Shown piece by piece: positions 45,151-53,568 of a DNA stretch of 64,000 nt. Positions within the stretch are counted from its first letter, which is position 1. Every line of letters begins with the position of its first letter. The stretch is from Streptomyces sp. NBC_00433 (GTDB lineage Bacteria; Actinomycetota; Actinomycetes; Streptomycetales; Streptomycetaceae). The notes beneath the pieces were generated by a model. It did not search any database. It saw only the letters and a program-made list of their open reading frames with translations, and had not been told where the DNA came from. Position numbers and translations under genes: made by a program. Where the stretch lies: positions 7,546,001 to 7,610,000 of the forward strand of contig CP107926.1 of assembly GCA_036015235.1 (NCBI GenBank). The letters are read 5' to 3'.

Positions 45151-45768
45151 TCAGCTGGGGACGAGCCGGCCGAGCAGCCGGCCGAAGGCGATCAGCCGGG
45201 CTATCTGACCGGCGCCCCCGTCGTCCAGCGACTTGCTGAACCGGAAGGCCTCGGGCCGGAATTTCGCCGAGGCCACCGGCAGCGGCGAGTCCGGGTCGGC
45301 CTGCACCGCGCTCAGCTCGTGCGGCATCGCGGTGGCCAGCACCACGTAGACCCCGCGGTCGATGCGCCGGCCCAGCTCGTCGTGCCCGACCAGGGTGCGC
45401 ATCCCGACGTGGCCGATCGAGTCCAGCGGCAGCACCTGCACCGACGAGTCCAGGACCGTACCGCCGGGCGCCTTGGCGTCGGCCAGCTCCTCGCTGTGCC
45501 ACAGGATCAGCCGCCGGCCGTCGCACACCGCCGCCTCCTGCCACACCGAGGCCCCTGCCTCGGTCAGGTCCACCACCCGCTCCAGCGTGAAGCCGCGCAC
45601 CCGGCGCCGGCCCAGCACTCCCTCGATGGCGTCCAGCGCGACGTCCGCGTGCAGGAAGTACACCTCCGCGGCGTCCTCCAGCCGACCGTACGGAGCCCAG
45701 TCGGTGCCGGCGGGGCGCGCCCCGCTCGCAGCCGGGCGGCTCCTCGTCGCCTTGCTGAACATCTCCAC
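45151..45768 (-). CDS. conserved hypothetical protein of the mshC region
   Basis: 205 residues with no membrane segment. Segments VYFLHADVALDAIEGVLGRR, RGFTLERVVDLTEAGASVWQ and RRIDRGVYVVLATAMPHELS suggest an alpha/beta fold that I cannot place. Such a gene is conserved near mshC in streptomycetes. The start may be the GTG at 45768 or the ATG two codons in. It is convergent with the F420 oxidoreductase gene, with 45 bases between. Confidence 0.7.
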   Translation of the reverse strand: MEMFSKATRSRPAASGARPAGTDWAPYGRLEDAAEVYFLHADVALDAIEGVLGRRRVRGFTLERVVDLTEAGASVWQEAAVCDGRRLILWHSEELADAKAPGGTVLDSSVQVLPLDSIGHVGMRTLVGHDELGRRIDRGVYVVLATAMPHELSAVQADPDSPLPVASAKFRPEAFRFSKSLDDGGAGQIARLIAFGRLLGRLVPS

Positions 45769-45978
45769 CCGCTTCGCGATACCGACTCCTGAGGCCCCCT
45801 CGACCTCTGCTGCACCTTACCCAGGGGGCGGTACGGCGGGACCTATGCCGGGGACAGCGGATCGTAAGGAATATCGCGGCGGTGCCACAGGAATCCAGCG
45901 GCCGTGGTGGGGGCTCGGGGGGATCATCCCCGCCACGGCCGTCACCCAGCACAACGGAGAGCGCGCGGAAGGGTTACG

Positions 45979-46686
45979 GTGGCGGACATGCCCACCGCGA
46001 TCCTTGTCCGGCACGGCCGGTCCACCGCCAACGCCGAGGGAGTGCTGGCCGGCTGGAGTCCGGGCGTCGCCCTGGACGAAGCCGGCCGTGCGCAGGCCAC
46101 CGCGCTGGCCGCCAGGCTGGCCGCCCTGCCGCTCGCCGCCGTCGTCAGCAGCCCGCTGCAGCGCTGCCAGGAGACCGTACGCCCGCTGCTCGACACCCGC
46201 GCCGGGCTGCCGCTGCACACCGAGGACCGGATCGGCGAGTGCCACTACGGCGACTGGACCGGCCGCAAGCTGGCCGAACTGGCCGACGAGCCGCTGTGGG
46301 CCACCGTGCAGCGGCACCCCTCCGCGGCGGTCTTCCCCGGCGAGGGCGGCGAGTCGCTGCGCGCCATGCAGGCCCGCGCGGTCGACGCGGTCCGCGACTG
46401 GAACGCGCGGATCGAGGCCGAGTACGGCCCGGAGGCGATGTACGTGCTGTGCTCGCACGGCGACGTCATCAAGTCGGTGGCCGCCGACGCGCTCGGCATG
46501 CATCTGGACCTCTTCCAGCGGATCAGCACGGATCCGTGCTCGGTGACCGTCATCCGCTACACCCCGCACCGCCCGTTCCTGCTGCGTCTCGGCGACACCG
46601 GCGATCTGGGCGGCCTCGTGCCGCCCGCGCCCCCCGAGGGCGCCGCGGAAGACGCGGTGGTCGGCGGTTCCACCGGCGCCCCGTGA
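45979..46686 (+). CDS. MSMEG_4193-type histidine phosphatase (putative phosphomutase)
   Basis: 235 residues. RHG motif LVRHGRSTANAEGVL at the start, then SSPLQRCQET, the acidic ECHYGDWTG, and the second catalytic His in VLCSHGDVIKS. These match the actinobacterial family found next to DUF3090 and SCO1664-type genes near mshC (TIGR03848 type). Substrate unproven; possibly linked to mycothiol metabolism by neighbourhood. Start: GTG at 45979 with AGGG five bases upstream; the ATG at 45988 is the alternative. Confidence 0.88.
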   Translation: MADMPTAILVRHGRSTANAEGVLAGWSPGVALDEAGRAQATALAARLAALPLAAVVSSPLQRCQETVRPLLDTRAGLPLHTEDRIGECHYGDWTGRKLAELADEPLWATVQRHPSAAVFPGEGGESLRAMQARAVDAVRDWNARIEAEYGPEAMYVLCSHGDVIKSVAADALGMHLDLFQRISTDPCSVTVIRYTPHRPFLLRLGDTGDLGGLVPPAPPEGAAEDAVVGGSTGAP

Positions 46687-46834
46687 TCAGCTTCCGCAGT
46701 AGGGTGGTGGCCACACCGCTTCGACGGTGACGGCGACACCGCACAGGCGACACCGCACCGCCAGAACGACAGCCGTCCGCAGTGCACCGCGGACCGCGCA
46801 CCACAGACACGCAGCCGAGCAAACGGAGCAGGAC

Positions 46835-47425
46835 GTGCCCCGCCAGGTCTTCTTCTACGAGCACCCGGACCGCTTCGTGGCCGGGACGGTCGGACAGCCG
46901 GGCCAGCGCTCGTTCTTCCTGCAGGCCACCGCGTCCGGCAGGACCACCAGTGTGGCCCTGGAGAAGACGCAGGTCGCCGCACTGGCCGAGCGCGTCGACG
47001 AGCTGCTCGACGAGGTCGTGCGGCGCAGCGGCGGCAATGCCCCGGTGCCCGCCGTCGCCCCCACCGAGATGCACGACACCGCGCCCCTCGAAGTGCCCGT
47101 CGAGGAGGAGTTCCGCGTCGGCACGATGGCCCTGGCCTGGGACGGCGCCCACGACCGGATGGTCATCGAGGCGCAGGCGCTGGTCGAGCTGGCGGGCGAG
47201 GACGACGACGACCTGGAGGCGGCCGAGGAGGAGATGCTCCAGGACGACGAGAACGGGCCGCCGCTGCTGCGGGTGCTGCTGACCGGCGCCCAGGCCCGCT
47301 CCTTCGCCAAGCGCGCCCTCGACGTGGTGTCGGCCGGCCGGCCGCCGTGCCCGCTGTGCAGCCTCCCCCTGGATCCGGAAGGACACGTATGCCCGCGTCA
47401 GAACGGGTACCGGAGGTCGGCCTGA
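46835..47425 (+). CDS. DUF3090 family protein
   Basis: 196 residues from a GTG after GGAGCAGG. PRQVFFYEHPDRFVAGTVG and QPGQRSFFLQATA open the protein; a very acidic middle (GEDDDDLEAAEEEMLQDDE) and a C-terminal CPLCSLPLDPEGHVCPR zinc-knuckle-like Cys cluster follow, as in DUF3090 (TIGR03847). Function unknown. Part of the conserved phosphatase, DUF3090, SCO1664-type, mshC block; its end overlaps the next gene by 37 bases, so translation is coupled. Confidence 0.92.
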   Translation: MPRQVFFYEHPDRFVAGTVGQPGQRSFFLQATASGRTTSVALEKTQVAALAERVDELLDEVVRRSGGNAPVPAVAPTEMHDTAPLEVPVEEEFRVGTMALAWDGAHDRMVIEAQALVELAGEDDDDLEAAEEEMLQDDENGPPLLRVLLTGAQARSFAKRALDVVSAGRPPCPLCSLPLDPEGHVCPRQNGYRRSA

Positions 47426-48207
47426 GCGCCGCCACCGCGGCACTGGCCGACGGCGAGCTGACCGTGAAGGGCCGGGTGCAGGGCGCGTCGAACGCCGTGC
47501 TGTACTGCGAGATCGCGCACGAGGGCAGCGCCCTGCCGTGCGTCTACAAGCCCGTCGCGGGGGAGCGCCCGCTGTGGGACTTCCCCGACGGCACCCTGGC
47601 GCAGCGCGAGGTCGCCGCCTACCTGGTCTCCGAGGCCACCGGCTGGGGCCTGGTGCCGCCGACCGTGCTGCGCGACGGGCCGTACGGCGAGGGCATGGTC
47701 CAGCTGTGGATCGAGTCCGCCGCCGAGGACGCGGAGCTGCTCGCCCTCACCGAGGACGACGAGCCGGCGGCCGGCTGGAAGGCGGTGGGCGAGGCGCAGG
47801 TGGCGCCCGGCCGCACCGCCCTGCTGGTGCACGCGGACGACCAGCGGCTGCGCAGGCTCGCGGTGCTCGACGCGGTCATCAACAACGCCGACCGCAAGGG
47901 CGGCCATCTGCTGCCCGCCGCCGACGGCCGGCTCTACGGCATCGACCACGGGGTGACCTTCCACACCGAGGACAAGCTGCGCACCCTGCTGTGGGGCTGG
48001 GCGGGCGAACCGCTGCCCGCCGAGGCCGTCACCGTGCTGGCCGGGCTCGGCACCGCCCTGGACGCCGAGCTGGGCGAGCGGCTGACCTCGCTGATCACCC
48101 TCGCCGAGACCGACGCGCTCAGGGCCAGGGTCGGCCGGCTGCTGGAGACCGGGCTGCACCCGGAGCCGAGCGGCCTGTGGCCGCCCATACCATGGCCCCC
48201 CGTCTGA
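47389..48207 (+). CDS. SCO1664 family protein
   Basis: 272 residues from an ATG after GGAAGGA. Segments VKGRVQGASNAVLYCEIA, CVYKPVAGERPLWDFPDG, VLDAVINNADRKGGHLLP and GIDHGVTFHTEDKLRTLLWG give a kinase-like (PI3/4-kinase-related, HipA-like) layout: a Lys in YKP, NNADRKGGH as catalytic loop and IDHG as metal motif. Family members (TIGR03843) are conserved next to mshC; phosphotransfer activity is an inference. Start lies inside the preceding gene. Confidence 0.88.
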   Translation: MPASERVPEVGLSAATAALADGELTVKGRVQGASNAVLYCEIAHEGSALPCVYKPVAGERPLWDFPDGTLAQREVAAYLVSEATGWGLVPPTVLRDGPYGEGMVQLWIESAAEDAELLALTEDDEPAAGWKAVGEAQVAPGRTALLVHADDQRLRRLAVLDAVINNADRKGGHLLPAADGRLYGIDHGVTFHTEDKLRTLLWGWAGEPLPAEAVTVLAGLGTALDAELGERLTSLITLAETDALRARVGRLLETGLHPEPSGLWPPIPWPPV

Positions 48208-48306
48208 CCTGCGGACGGCACCCCGCGTGCCCGGTCCGGTAGGGGGTCGGCGGAAACGCGCTGCTCCCAGTCGTTTGACCCGGAGCCGCCCGGTTAATCT
48301 CATGAC

Positions 48307-49536
48307 ATGCATGCCTGGCCCGCTTCCGACGTCCCTGCCCTTCCCGGCACTGGACGCGCACTCCGTCTCCACGACTCCGCGACCGACGGCCTGGTGGCCG
48401 TCGAGCCCGGACCGGTCGCCCGCCTCTACGTCTGCGGGATCACTCCCTACGACGCCACCCACCTGGGGCACGCGGCCACCTACAACGCGTTCGACCTCGT
48501 CCAGCGCGTGTGGCTCGACACGAAGCACCAGGTCCACTACGTGCAGAACGTGACGGACGTCGACGACCCGCTGCTCGAGCGCGCCAACGCCATCGGCGAG
48601 GACTGGACCGCGCTCGCCGAGCGCGAGACCGCGCTGTTCCGCGAGGACATGACCGCGCTGCGAATGCTGCCGCCCACCCACTACATCGGCGCCGTCGAGG
48701 CCGTCCCCGGCATCGTGCCGCTGATCGAACGGCTCAGGGAGGCCGGTGCCGCCTACGAGCTGGACGGCGACACCTACTTCTCCGTCGAGTCCGACCCGCA
48801 CTTCGGCGGCGTCTCCCGGCTCGACGCCGGCGCGATGCGCCTGCTGTCCGCCGAGCGCGGCGGCGACCCGGACCGCCCTGGCAAGAAGAACCCGCTCGAC
48901 CCGATGCTGTGGATGGCGGCCCGTCCGGGCGAGCCCAGCTGGGACGGCGCCTCGCTGGGCGCCGGTCGCCCCGGCTGGCACATCGAGTGCGTCGCCATCG
49001 CGCTCGACCACCTCGGCATGGGCTTCGACGTCCAGGGCGGCGGCTCCGACCTGGTCTTCCCGCACCACGAGATGGGCGCCTCGCACGCCCAGGTGCTCAC
49101 CGGCGGCTTCCCCTACGCCAAGGCATATGTGCACGCCGGGATGGTGGCGCTGAACGGCGAGAAGATGTCGAAGTCCCGGGGCAACCTGGTCTTCGTCTCC
49201 ACCCTGCGCCGCGAGGGCGTCGCGCCCGCCGCCATCCGGCTGGCGCTGCTCGCCCACCACTACCGGGCGAACTGGGAGTGGACCGACGCCGTCCTGGACG
49301 AGGCGCTGGCCCGGCTCGGCCGCTGGCAGGCCGCGGTGTCCCGGCCGGACGGACCGCCGGCCGAGGCGGTGGTCGAGGAGATCCGCGATGCGCTCGCCGA
49401 CGACCTGGACGCACCGCGCGCCCTGGCGGCCGTGGACGGCTGGGCGACAACGCAGCAGGCGGAGGGCGGCACCGACACCGGGGCGCCCGGACTGGTCTCG
49501 CGCGCGGTGGACGCGCTGCTGGGGGTGGCGCTCTAG
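48307..49536 (+). CDS. mshC: cysteine:glucosaminyl-inositol ligase MshC
   Basis: 409 residues. Class I aminoacyl-tRNA-synthetase fold related to CysS: YVCGITPYDATHLGHA holds the zinc Cys and the HIGH-like motif, WHIECVAIALDHLG the second zinc site, FPHHEMG and the KMSKSRG loop follow. It ligates cysteine to GlcN-Ins using ATP in mycothiol biosynthesis, the main thiol of actinobacteria. The C-terminal tRNA-binding domain of CysS is replaced by a short helical part, as expected. End of a conserved block, followed by a strong terminator. Confidence 0.95.
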   Translation: MHAWPASDVPALPGTGRALRLHDSATDGLVAVEPGPVARLYVCGITPYDATHLGHAATYNAFDLVQRVWLDTKHQVHYVQNVTDVDDPLLERANAIGEDWTALAERETALFREDMTALRMLPPTHYIGAVEAVPGIVPLIERLREAGAAYELDGDTYFSVESDPHFGGVSRLDAGAMRLLSAERGGDPDRPGKKNPLDPMLWMAARPGEPSWDGASLGAGRPGWHIECVAIALDHLGMGFDVQGGGSDLVFPHHEMGASHAQVLTGGFPYAKAYVHAGMVALNGEKMSKSRGNLVFVSTLRREGVAPAAIRLALLAHHYRANWEWTDAVLDEALARLGRWQAAVSRPDGPPAEAVVEEIRDALADDLDAPRALAAVDGWATTQQAEGGTDTGAPGLVSRAVDALLGVAL

Positions 49537-49582
49537 GGGCTGTCGGCTGTCCGGCCAACAAGCCGCCGACGGCACGTCGGAA

Positions 49583-49615
49583 GGGCGGCCACCGCTGAGC
49601 ACGCGGTGTCCGCCC
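49583..49615 (+). terminator. hairpin terminator after mshC
   Basis: Arms GGGCGGCCACCGC (49583-49595) and GCGGTGTCCGCCC (49603-49615) pair over 13 bases with one mismatch, seven-base loop, 46 bases after the stop codon. Confidence 0.75.
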
Positions 49616-49718
49616 CTCCGTCCCCCCCTCCTCGGGACTGATCCCGGAGGCCCCCGGTATCCCCCCCGGTCCGCCGGAATTCCCCCGCTCCCGAGGAAGA
49701 CCTCGGCCTGCTACGTGC

Positions 49719-49973
49719 TTATTGGCGCAGGCCGGTCAGTTCCCTGGCATGCCCGGTCGCGTCCTGGCCGGCCAGTAAATTGAGCTCCGCCACTTTGAGC
49801 CCGAGCGCGAAGCGTCCGGAGACGCCGAGGCTGGCCATCATGTGGCAGACACGCCGTTGAATCGTCCGATGTCCGCGTGACAATCTTCTTCCTATCGTGG
49901 CGTCGGAAAGCCCGTCGCGCATGAGAGCAAGAATTCGGAAATCCACGTCGTCCATATGTTCGTCGATTGCCAT
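49719..49973 (-). CDS. small LuxR-type HTH protein with a TTA codon
   Basis: 84 residues from an ATG right after GGGGGGATT. Essentially only a DNA-binding domain: DFRILALMRDGLSDATIGRR, then RTIQRRVCHMMASLGVSGRF, a LuxR/GerE helix-turn-helix with no receiver or ATPase part. The gene is less G+C-rich than its neighbours and contains the rare Leu codon TTA near its 3' end (ELN-L-LAGQ), so its translation should depend on the bldA tRNA and be developmentally timed. Target genes unknown; divergent from the AraC-type gene. Confidence 0.75.
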   Translation of the reverse strand: MAIDEHMDDVDFRILALMRDGLSDATIGRRLSRGHRTIQRRVCHMMASLGVSGRFALGLKVAELNLLAGQDATGHARELTGLRQ

Positions 49974-50295
49974 AATCCCCCCCCGGGGAAAACGTTCCAA
50001 AGGAATGAACCGTCTTATGGTAACGCGCGGCAGCGGCGTTGCGACAGCGAGAACGGGCGGGCGGTGTGACAGATGTGACGCGGTGGTCCCGACGCGCGGG
50101 GCGTAATCATCACATCTGTTCCTTCCTGTCCGGTCTGCGCTGCCGGAATACCCGCTACCGGCCGACCCCTAGAGACTGGCAGGCCTTTGTAGGGTGGCTT
50201 TGGCACTGCGTGCACAGGAGCTTGACGATCCGTGGCCGGGTGCCGGACTGCCCGGCCCGGGGGTGACGGCGGCGTCGGACGACAAAGGGCGAGGG
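49974..50295. other. divergent intergenic region with an inverted repeat
   Basis: 322 bases without a credible gene, less G+C-rich than the surroundings, between the small LuxR-type gene and the AraC-type gene. It holds a long-spaced inverted repeat (listed separately) and probably both promoters; a TATGGTAACG-like patch near 50014 may be part of one. Confidence 0.5.
50069..50119. promoter_or_regulatory. inverted repeat ACAGATGTGA / TCACATCTGT
   Basis: Perfect ten-base arms at 50069-50078 and 50110-50119, 31 bases apart, about 180 bases upstream of the AraC-type gene. The half-sites contain TGTGA/TCACA, so a looping regulator (AraC or Crp type) is conceivable. It could also be an attenuator-like stem. 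Confidence 0.5.
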
Positions 50296-51294
50296 ATGAT
50301 CAGGACCGTATTCCGCAGCGACGACCTTCCACCCGCGCAGCGGCTGGCCCGCTTCGACGAACTCCAGGCCACGAGCATCCATCCGATGCGGGTGCGCAGC
50401 GACGACGACCTGGGATTCCGGGCCACGGCGCGGGAGCTGGAGCTGAGTTCGGTCAACGCCGTCGAGCTGACCTGCTCGTCCGCCGAGGTCTGGCGCACCG
50501 CGCGGCTGATCCGCGCGGCCGACCCGGAGCTGCTGTCCGTGATCTTCTGCCGCGACGGCGGCCTGCGGCTGGCACAGCTCGGCCGCGACGCCGTGCTCGG
50601 CGCGGACCACTTCGCCGTCTACGACAGCTCACGGCCGTTCGACCTGCGCATAGCCGCCGACGAGGAGGCCGACGTGACGCTGATGCGCATTCATGTGCCG
50701 CGCGCGCTGCTGGCGCTGCCCCCGAACCGGATCGACCGGATCCTGGCGGTCCCGCTGCCGGCCACGCAGGGATTCGGGGCGCTGCTCACGCAGTTCTTCA
50801 CCGCGCTGACCGCCGACACCTCGCCCTACGGGCCGGCCGACATCCCCCATCTGGGCAACATCGCCGTCGAGTTGCTGACCTCGACGCTCGCCCACCACGT
50901 CGAGGCGGCCGGCCAGGCCCCGCAGGAGTCGCGCAGCCGGCTGCTCCACCTGCGGGTGCAGACCTTCATCCGGCAGCACCTGCACGACCCGCAGTTGACC
51001 CCCGGCGTCATCGCCGCGGCGCACCACATCTCGGTCAGCTACCTCCACCGCCTCTTCCAGGCGCAGGGGACCACCGTCTCGGCCTGGATACGCGGCCAGC
51101 GCCTCGAACACGCCCGCCGCGAGCTGGGCCAGCCCGCGCTGCGGGGCGTACCCGTACACCGCATCGCGGCCCGCTGGGGCTTCAACGACCACGCCACCTT
51201 CACCCGCGCCTTCCGGGCCGCCTACGACATTCCGCCGAAGGACTACCGGCACCTCGCGCTGGGCCGGCTGCACGAGCCGGCCGGCCGGGACTGA
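50296..51294 (+). CDS. AraC-family regulator (AraC-binding-like domain)
   Basis: 332 residues from an ATG after AAAGGG. N-terminal ~200 residues are an AraC-binding-like sensor (IRTVFRSDDLPPAQRLARFD; HFAVYDSSRPFDLRIA). Two C-terminal helix-turn-helices follow: TPGVIAAAHHISVSYLHRLF and HRIAARWGFNDHATFTRAF with the final P-P-K-DYR, the family signature. Probably an activator; target unknown. The inverted repeat upstream might be its own site. Confidence 0.88.
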   Translation: MIRTVFRSDDLPPAQRLARFDELQATSIHPMRVRSDDDLGFRATARELELSSVNAVELTCSSAEVWRTARLIRAADPELLSVIFCRDGGLRLAQLGRDAVLGADHFAVYDSSRPFDLRIAADEEADVTLMRIHVPRALLALPPNRIDRILAVPLPATQGFGALLTQFFTALTADTSPYGPADIPHLGNIAVELLTSTLAHHVEAAGQAPQESRSRLLHLRVQTFIRQHLHDPQLTPGVIAAAHHISVSYLHRLFQAQGTTVSAWIRGQRLEHARRELGQPALRGVPVHRIAARWGFNDHATFTRAFRAAYDIPPKDYRHLALGRLHEPAGRD

Positions 51295-51342
51295 GCGGGC
51301 CGGGGGCTGACGGCACCGGAAAAGGCCCGCCCCCATGACCCG

Positions 51343-52338
51343 TCAGGAGGCCCCGTCGTCCGCGCCCCCGTGCTCGGTGCCTTCCTCGCCGCTTTCCGCG
51401 CCGTCGGCGGAATCCTTTTCCTCCTGCCGCGGCTGCCTGCCGAGGTCACGGAATTGCGGTACGCCGTCGCCGCCCTCGCTGGCGTAATCGCCCGGCTGCG
51501 GATCGCGGCGCCGCAGATAGCGCTCGAATTCCTTGGCGATGGCCTCGCCCGACGCCTCCGGCAATTCCGCGGTGTCCCGCGCCTCCTCCAGCGTCTGGAC
51601 GTATTCGGCGACCTCGCTGTCCTCGGCGGCCAGCTGGTCGACGCCGACCTGCCAGGCGCGGGCGTCCTCGGGCAGCTCGCCCTGCGGGATGCGCAGGTCG
51701 AGCAGGTCCTCCAGCCGGTTGAGCAGTGCCAGGGTCGCCTTGGGGTTGGGCGGCTGCGACACGTAGTGCGGCACCGCGGCCCACAGGCTGACCGCCGGGA
51801 TGCCGGCGTGGGTGCAGGCCTCCTGGAGGATGCCGACGATGCCGGTGGGCCCCTCGTAGCGGGACTCCTCCAGATTCAGCGCGGTGGCCAGGTCCGCGTC
51901 GGAGGTGACGCCGGTGACCGGGACCGGGCGGGTGTGCGGGGTGTCGCCGAGCAGCGCGCCCAGCACCACCACCATCTCGACGCCCAGCTCGTGCGCGAAG
52001 CCCAGGATCTCGTTGCAGAACGAGCGCCAGCGCATGCTGGGCTCGATACCGCGGACCAGCACCAGGTCGCGGGGCTTGGGCGTCTGGATCCTGACCACCG
52101 ACAGCCTCGTGGTGGGCCAGGTGATCTTGCGGACGCCGTCCTCCATCCACACCGTCGGCCGGTTGACCTGGAAGTCGTAGTAGTCCTCCGCGTCCAGCGC
52201 GGCGAAGACCTCGCCCTTGAACTCCCGGTCCATGTGCCCGACCGCGGTGGAGGCGGCGTCCCCGGCGTCGTTCCAGCCCTCGAACGCGGCGACCATGACC
52301 GGATCGATCAGCTCGGGTACCCCCTCAAGCTCGATCAC
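51343..52338 (-). CDS. PAC2 family protein
   Basis: 331 residues. Conserved start IELEGVPELIDPVMVAAFEG, GWNDAGDAAS, RPTVWMEDGVRKITWP and the VVVLGALLGDTPHTRPVPV core match PAC2, the proteasome-assembly-chaperone-like family of actinobacteria. The C-terminal ~50 residues are charged and disordered. Function in bacteria is unclear. Conserved next to mshC in streptomycetes. ATG at 52338 after AGGAGG. Confidence 0.9.
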   Translation of the reverse strand: MIELEGVPELIDPVMVAAFEGWNDAGDAASTAVGHMDREFKGEVFAALDAEDYYDFQVNRPTVWMEDGVRKITWPTTRLSVVRIQTPKPRDLVLVRGIEPSMRWRSFCNEILGFAHELGVEMVVVLGALLGDTPHTRPVPVTGVTSDADLATALNLEESRYEGPTGIVGILQEACTHAGIPAVSLWAAVPHYVSQPPNPKATLALLNRLEDLLDLRIPQGELPEDARAWQVGVDQLAAEDSEVAEYVQTLEEARDTAELPEASGEAIAKEFERYLRRRDPQPGDYASEGGDGVPQFRDLGRQPRQEEKDSADGAESGEEGTEHGGADDGAS

Positions 52339-52422
52339 CCGGCGCCTCCTTCCGGCCGGCGGGGGCGTGCCGTCCCCTGACCGGCTGCTGCTGTGCTGCT
52401 CTTCCTGCGTGCGCCACCAAGC

Positions 52423-53460
52423 CTACGTGCCCCAACCGTCCCGGAAGGCGGTCCAGTCGCTCTCGGTGGCGTAGAAGTCCACATAGAGGGCCAGTCCGAA
52501 GGCCTGCCGGTCGCGGGCGTGCCGGGCGAGCGAGACCCGGGCGCCGCGGACGGCGGCGGCCACCGTCTCGGCGTAGCCGTGGTGGCCCATGTTCTCGGTG
52601 TGGTAGCCGGGCAGCCCGATCAGCAGGTCGGTGCCCTGCGGGGTCGCCTCCAGGGCCAGGGCGGTCTGCTGGGCGATGTAGCCGCCGAAGAGGGACGAGG
52701 CAGGCAGCGCGGTGTCGTAGGCCATCACCGCGATCTGGTCGCAGCGCTTGGCGACCTGCGCGAAATAGCCCTGCGACCACCACTTGGGGTGGCTGAAGGG
52801 CAGGTGGGCGATCGAGTGCAGGCCGGGCAGGGGGTCGATCTGCGGGACGGCGACCGACAGCGGCACGTCCCGCACCGCGGTGAGGGTGTGCACCGAGTCC
52901 AGCACCTGGAGGTAGCCGCTGTCGCCGTCCGCGACGGGCTCCAGGTCCAGGTGGACGCCCTGGAAGCCGGCGTCCAGAATCTGGTCGGCCGACACGCGGA
53001 CGCGGTCACGTACGGCGGGATCCGACAGGTGCAGGCCCGGCTCGCCGCCCTGGGCGATCCTGTCGCCGAGCCAGGCCTGCACCCGGACGCCCGGCAGCAC
53101 CCGGTGCATGTCGGCGATCATCCGCGCGGCCCGCGGGTAGAGGGCCGGGTCGAGGCTGCCGTCGTGCTCCAGCGGCCCCGCGTGCACGTACAGGTCGTGC
53201 ACACCGGTGCCGGCCAGGTGCGCCCGCAGCGCCTCCAGGTCGGCGGGTGTGCGGCGGCCGTCGACCCAGGCGTGGCCGAGCCAGACCGCGTCATGCCCGC
53301 GGCTGCGCCCCGCGGCGGCGGGATCGCCCCGGAATTCCAGCCGCAGCGCGGCCGTCGCGGCCAGCACGGCGAGTACCGCCACTACCGCCAAAGTCATCGC
53401 CGCACGTCGCAGCCATGTCAGCCAGGTCAGGCCAGACACCGTGGCGAGACGTCGAGACAT
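52423..53460 (-). CDS. membrane-anchored GH18-like TIM-barrel protein
   Basis: 345 residues with an N-terminal membrane anchor (about 20-42, AAMTLAVVAVLAVLAATAAL). The rest resembles a chitinase-type (GH18) barrel: AGFQGVHLDLEPVADGDSGY has a D-x-D-x-E-like strand end, and LPGYHTENMGHHGY and LYVDFYATES fit later strands. The chitinase consensus DGxDxDxE is only partly kept (HLDLE), so hydrolysis or a non-catalytic glycan-binding role are both possible. Faces outward if the anchor is a signal-anchor. Divergent from the fucose-type operon, 108 bases apart. Confidence 0.6.
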   Translation of the reverse strand: MSRRLATVSGLTWLTWLRRAAMTLAVVAVLAVLAATAALRLEFRGDPAAAGRSRGHDAVWLGHAWVDGRRTPADLEALRAHLAGTGVHDLYVHAGPLEHDGSLDPALYPRAARMIADMHRVLPGVRVQAWLGDRIAQGGEPGLHLSDPAVRDRVRVSADQILDAGFQGVHLDLEPVADGDSGYLQVLDSVHTLTAVRDVPLSVAVPQIDPLPGLHSIAHLPFSHPKWWSQGYFAQVAKRCDQIAVMAYDTALPASSLFGGYIAQQTALALEATPQGTDLLIGLPGYHTENMGHHGYAETVAAAVRGARVSLARHARDRQAFGLALYVDFYATESDWTAFRDGWGT

Positions 53461-53520
53461 CCGATCTGTTATCAACAACTTCCGGCTTTCCCCTGGACGA
53501 GCACCCTTGCGCGCCGCTAT

Positions 53521-53550
53521 ACATCGGATCATCAAGAAAAGATCCGATGT
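53521..53550. promoter_or_regulatory. operator: perfect inverted repeat upstream of the fucose-type operon
   Basis: ACATCGGATC (53521-53530) and GATCCGATGT (53541-53550), ten-base perfect arms with a ten-base spacer, 19 bases before the first gene of the operon. The extended half-site ATACATCGGA recurs once more upstream of the FadR-type regulator gene (62457-62466), which points to that protein as the repressor. Confidence 0.75.
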
Positions 53551-53568
53551 CTCGCGACGGGAGTGTGC

